Assembly (NCBI GenBank): GCA_964386865.1
Contig: CAYLUN010000016.1
Coordinates: 1-64,000 of the forward strand
Direction of reading: 5' to 3'
Origin: CAYLUN01 sp964386865
Lineage (GTDB): Bacteria > Verrucomicrobiota > Kiritimatiellia > RFP12 > UBA1067
DNA: 64,000 nt
The notes beneath the pieces were generated by a model that was not told the origin of the DNA, made no database searches, and saw only the letters and a program-made list of their open reading frames with translations. The translations under genes were made by a program, and so were the position numbers. Below, one piece after another: positions 62,621 through 64,000 of this stretch (position 1 is the first letter of the stretch; each line of letters starts with the position of its first letter).

Positions 62621-63721
62621 TCAGTTCGCGCTGCGGCCTTTGACGCCGGCGGCCTTCTCGGCGCCGACCTTGGCCTTCTCGTGCGGACGCAGCGAGCGCA
62701 CCGCGGCGCCGGCCGTCCACATCTCCGAGTCGCGCATGACCTTCAGCTCCGCGTCGAGCTTCTGCTTGTAGTCCGCCGTGCCGCAGACCTTGATCACGTG
62801 CTTGGCCTCCTTCTGGGTCTTCACGGCCTTGTACAGGTCGTTGAAGACCGGGAGGGTCGCCTTCTTGAACTTCGGCTTCCAGTCCAACGCGCCGCGCTGG
62901 GCAGTAGCCGAGCAGTTCGAGTACATCCAGTCCATGCCGTTCTCGTCGACCAGGCGCACGAGGCTCTGCGTCAGCTCCTCGACCGTCTCGTTGAACGCCT
63001 CGGACGGGCTGTGGCCGTTCTTGCGGAGCACGTCGTACTGGGCTTCCATGATGCCCGCCAGCGCACCCATCAGCACGCCGCGCTCGCCCACGAGGTCAGA
63101 GGTGACCTCATGCTCGAACGTCGTCGGGAAGAGGTAGCCCGAGCCCACGCCGATGCCGATCGCCAGCGCGCGGTCCAGAGCCTTGCCGGTCGCGTCCTGC
63201 GCCACGGCGAAGCTGGAGTTGATGCCGACGCCCGCGAGGAAGTTGCGGCGCACCGAGGTGCCCGAGCCCTTCGGCGCGACCAAGATCACGTCCACGTCCG
63301 GGCCGGCCTTCACGGTCGTCAGCTTGCGGTACACATAGCCGAAGCCGTGCGAGAAATAGAGCGCTTTGCCGGCGGTGAGATACGGCGCCACGCGCGGCCA
63401 CACCTGCTTGATTGCCGCGTCGTTCACCAGCATCATGATGATCGTGGCCTTCTCGCAGGCCTCCTCGATATCGAACAGCGACGTGCCGGGCTTGAAGCCG
63501 TCCTTCACGGCGCGCTTCCAGTCGTTCGCGAACCGCTTGTCCTGACCGACAATAACGTTGATGCCGTTGTCGCGCATGTTCAGCGACTGGGCAGGCCCCT
63601 GTACGCCGTACCCAATGACGGCGATGACCTCGCTCTTCAGAACCTTCTGCGCCTTCTTCAGGGGGTATTCCTTGCGGGTGACGACGGTTTCGACAACGCC
63701 GCCAAAATCGATCTTGGCCAT
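62621..63721 (-). CDS. ilvC: Ketol-acid reductoisomerase
   Basis: A 366-residue NADPH- and Mg-dependent enzyme of valine/isoleucine synthesis. The Rossmann segment is 'VIAVIGYGVQGPAQSLNM', followed by 'VAPKGSGTSVRRNF'. In the helical domain, 'SDLVGERGVLMGALAGIMEA' and 'EAFNETVEELTQSLVRLVDE' carry the metal-binding acidic residues. The sequence is unlike the short E. coli-type signature regions ('FSHGFGYVYRKL', 'WMYSNCSATAQRGALDW') and fits the variant found in Bacteroidetes and related groups. The C-terminus has a Lys/Ala-rich tail. A GAGGAG site lies about 9 bases before the ATG. ilvB, ilvN and ilvD are not in the window. Confidence 0.93.
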   Translation of the reverse strand: MAKIDFGGVVETVVTRKEYPLKKAQKVLKSEVIAVIGYGVQGPAQSLNMRDNGINVIVGQDKRFANDWKRAVKDGFKPGTSLFDIEEACEKATIIMMLVNDAAIKQVWPRVAPYLTAGKALYFSHGFGYVYRKLTTVKAGPDVDVILVAPKGSGTSVRRNFLAGVGINSSFAVAQDATGKALDRALAIGIGVGSGYLFPTTFEHEVTSDLVGERGVLMGALAGIMEAQYDVLRKNGHSPSEAFNETVEELTQSLVRLVDENGMDWMYSNCSATAQRGALDWKPKFKKATLPVFNDLYKAVKTQKEAKHVIKVCGTADYKQKLDAELKVMRDSEMWTAGAAVRSLRPHEKAKVGAEKAAGVKGRSAN

Positions 63722-63805
63722 ATTCCGTTACTCCTCAGTTGACAAACGATTCCGCACCGCCATACAGGCGCGCAGACCAAACAGTCCGGCGGAAAAACGC
63801 GTACT

Positions 63806-63833
63806 ATAATACCACCTTGGGTGACTGACGCAA
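63806..63833 (-). promoter_or_regulatory. Sigma70-like promoter for ilvC
   Basis: On the minus strand TTGCGT (63833-63828) and TATTAT (63811-63806) are 16 bases apart; an overlapping TATAGT (63808-63803) at 19 bases is an alternative -10. The leader would be about 75 bases. Confidence 0.5.
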
Positions 63834-63952
63834 GCGCTTAATCGCGTGAGTTTCAGGGCCATTCGAAAGCGAGAAGGCCTGGTTGCCGTCACGTTTCGGA
63901 TCCGAGGCGCCACAGGAAACCCGTATCCGAAGGCGTGCGGAAGGGGCCGCCG

Positions 63953-64000
63953 TCAGTCTCGCGACAGGCGCACCAGCACCACGCCGTGACGGGGAACTTC
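63953..64000 (-). CDS. C-terminal end of a further minus-strand gene (possibly a glycoside hydrolase)
   Basis: The last 15 codons of a frame entering from beyond the window read EVPRHGVVLVRLSRD before a TGA at 63955-63953. The segment 'VPRHGVVLVRL' is like the closing strand of the C-terminal beta-sandwich of GH27/GH36 alpha-galactosidases ('PPHGVALLRL'-type). With so little sequence this identification is a guess; that it is a gene end is supported only by the frame and this resemblance. Confidence 0.3.
   Translation of the reverse strand, partial: EVPRHGVVLVRLSRD

Noticed and set aside
63728..63913. A 61-codon open frame upstream of ilvC
   Set aside because: It has no ribosome site or motif, and it overlaps the probable ilvC promoter and leader.
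1..64000. tRNA, rRNA, riboswitch, integrase or transposase genes
   Set aside because: None was recognised by eye; short RNA genes could still be missed without a covariance-model search.

Overview
This is a 64 kb stretch of high-GC (roughly 60-65 %) bacterial chromosome, gene-dense on both strands, with mostly good Shine-Dalgarno sites, many ATGA/TTGA stop-start overlaps and several sigma70-like promoters. No tRNA, rRNA, CRISPR array, transposase or integrase was recognised. The mix of ordinary housekeeping genes with very large secreted right-handed beta-helix proteins, formylglycine-generating-enzyme-like proteins, Tat/lipoprotein-type Gfo/Idh/MocA and FAD oxidoreductases, and a symporter with its small accessory protein suggests the PVC group, most likely Kiritimatiellota or another Verrucomicrobiota-related lineage. 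That placement is inference from gene content only.

Layout. 1-1.7 kb (minus): a GGGtGRT-family protein cut by the window edge and its partner Fe-S scaffold. 1.8-8.1 kb (minus): larE, panC, hemL, a parvulin-type isomerase, glnS and a 3D-domain protein. 8.4-11.2 kb (plus): an EF-hand secreted protein, a terminator, then a small membrane protein and a sodium/solute symporter. 11.2-15.3 kb: a secreted propeller/coiled-coil/FGE fusion and a divergent Gfo/Idh/MocA oxidoreductase. 15.3-27.1 kb (minus): a nine-gene run, largely translationally coupled, of exported proteins: heptaheme cytochrome c, two TolB-like propellers, a lipoprotein, an AlgI-like MBOAT acyltransferase and AlgJ/X-like partner, a small secreted protein, an FAD oxidoreductase and a 1,322-residue beta-helix protein. 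An unusual AT-rich palindromic repeat element lies just upstream.

27.7-38.3 kb: an NYN nuclease with two zinc ribbons and a corrinoid-activating-type Fe-S/ASKHA protein (plus); a PQQ-like propeller, a DUF116-polyprenyl synthetase fusion, queA and nadB (minus); argC overlapping an orphan parB (plus). 38.3-51.2 kb (minus): one uninterrupted gene for a 4,275-residue secreted protein with an N-terminal papain-like peptidase domain and five large beta-helix modules. 51.5-64 kb: an M28-type lipoprotein peptidase, a PurF-like protein lacking the N-terminal catalytic cysteine, an AsmA-like protein, miaB, an RlmD/TrmA-family methyltransferase, an oligopeptide-type ABC transporter (two permeases and one ATPase), ilvC, and the last 15 codons of a further gene.

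Functional picture. Housekeeping genes cover cofactor synthesis (NAD, haem, pantothenate), tRNA modification (QueA, MiaB), isoprenoid chains and amino acids (ArgC, IlvC). The accessory half is strongly directed to the cell surface: export, polysaccharide O-acetylation, redox at the envelope, and binding or processing of polymers. The best candidates for undescribed biology are the nine-gene envelope operon, the DUF116-polyprenyl synthetase fusion, the Cys-less PurF paralogue and the giant peptidase/beta-helix protein.
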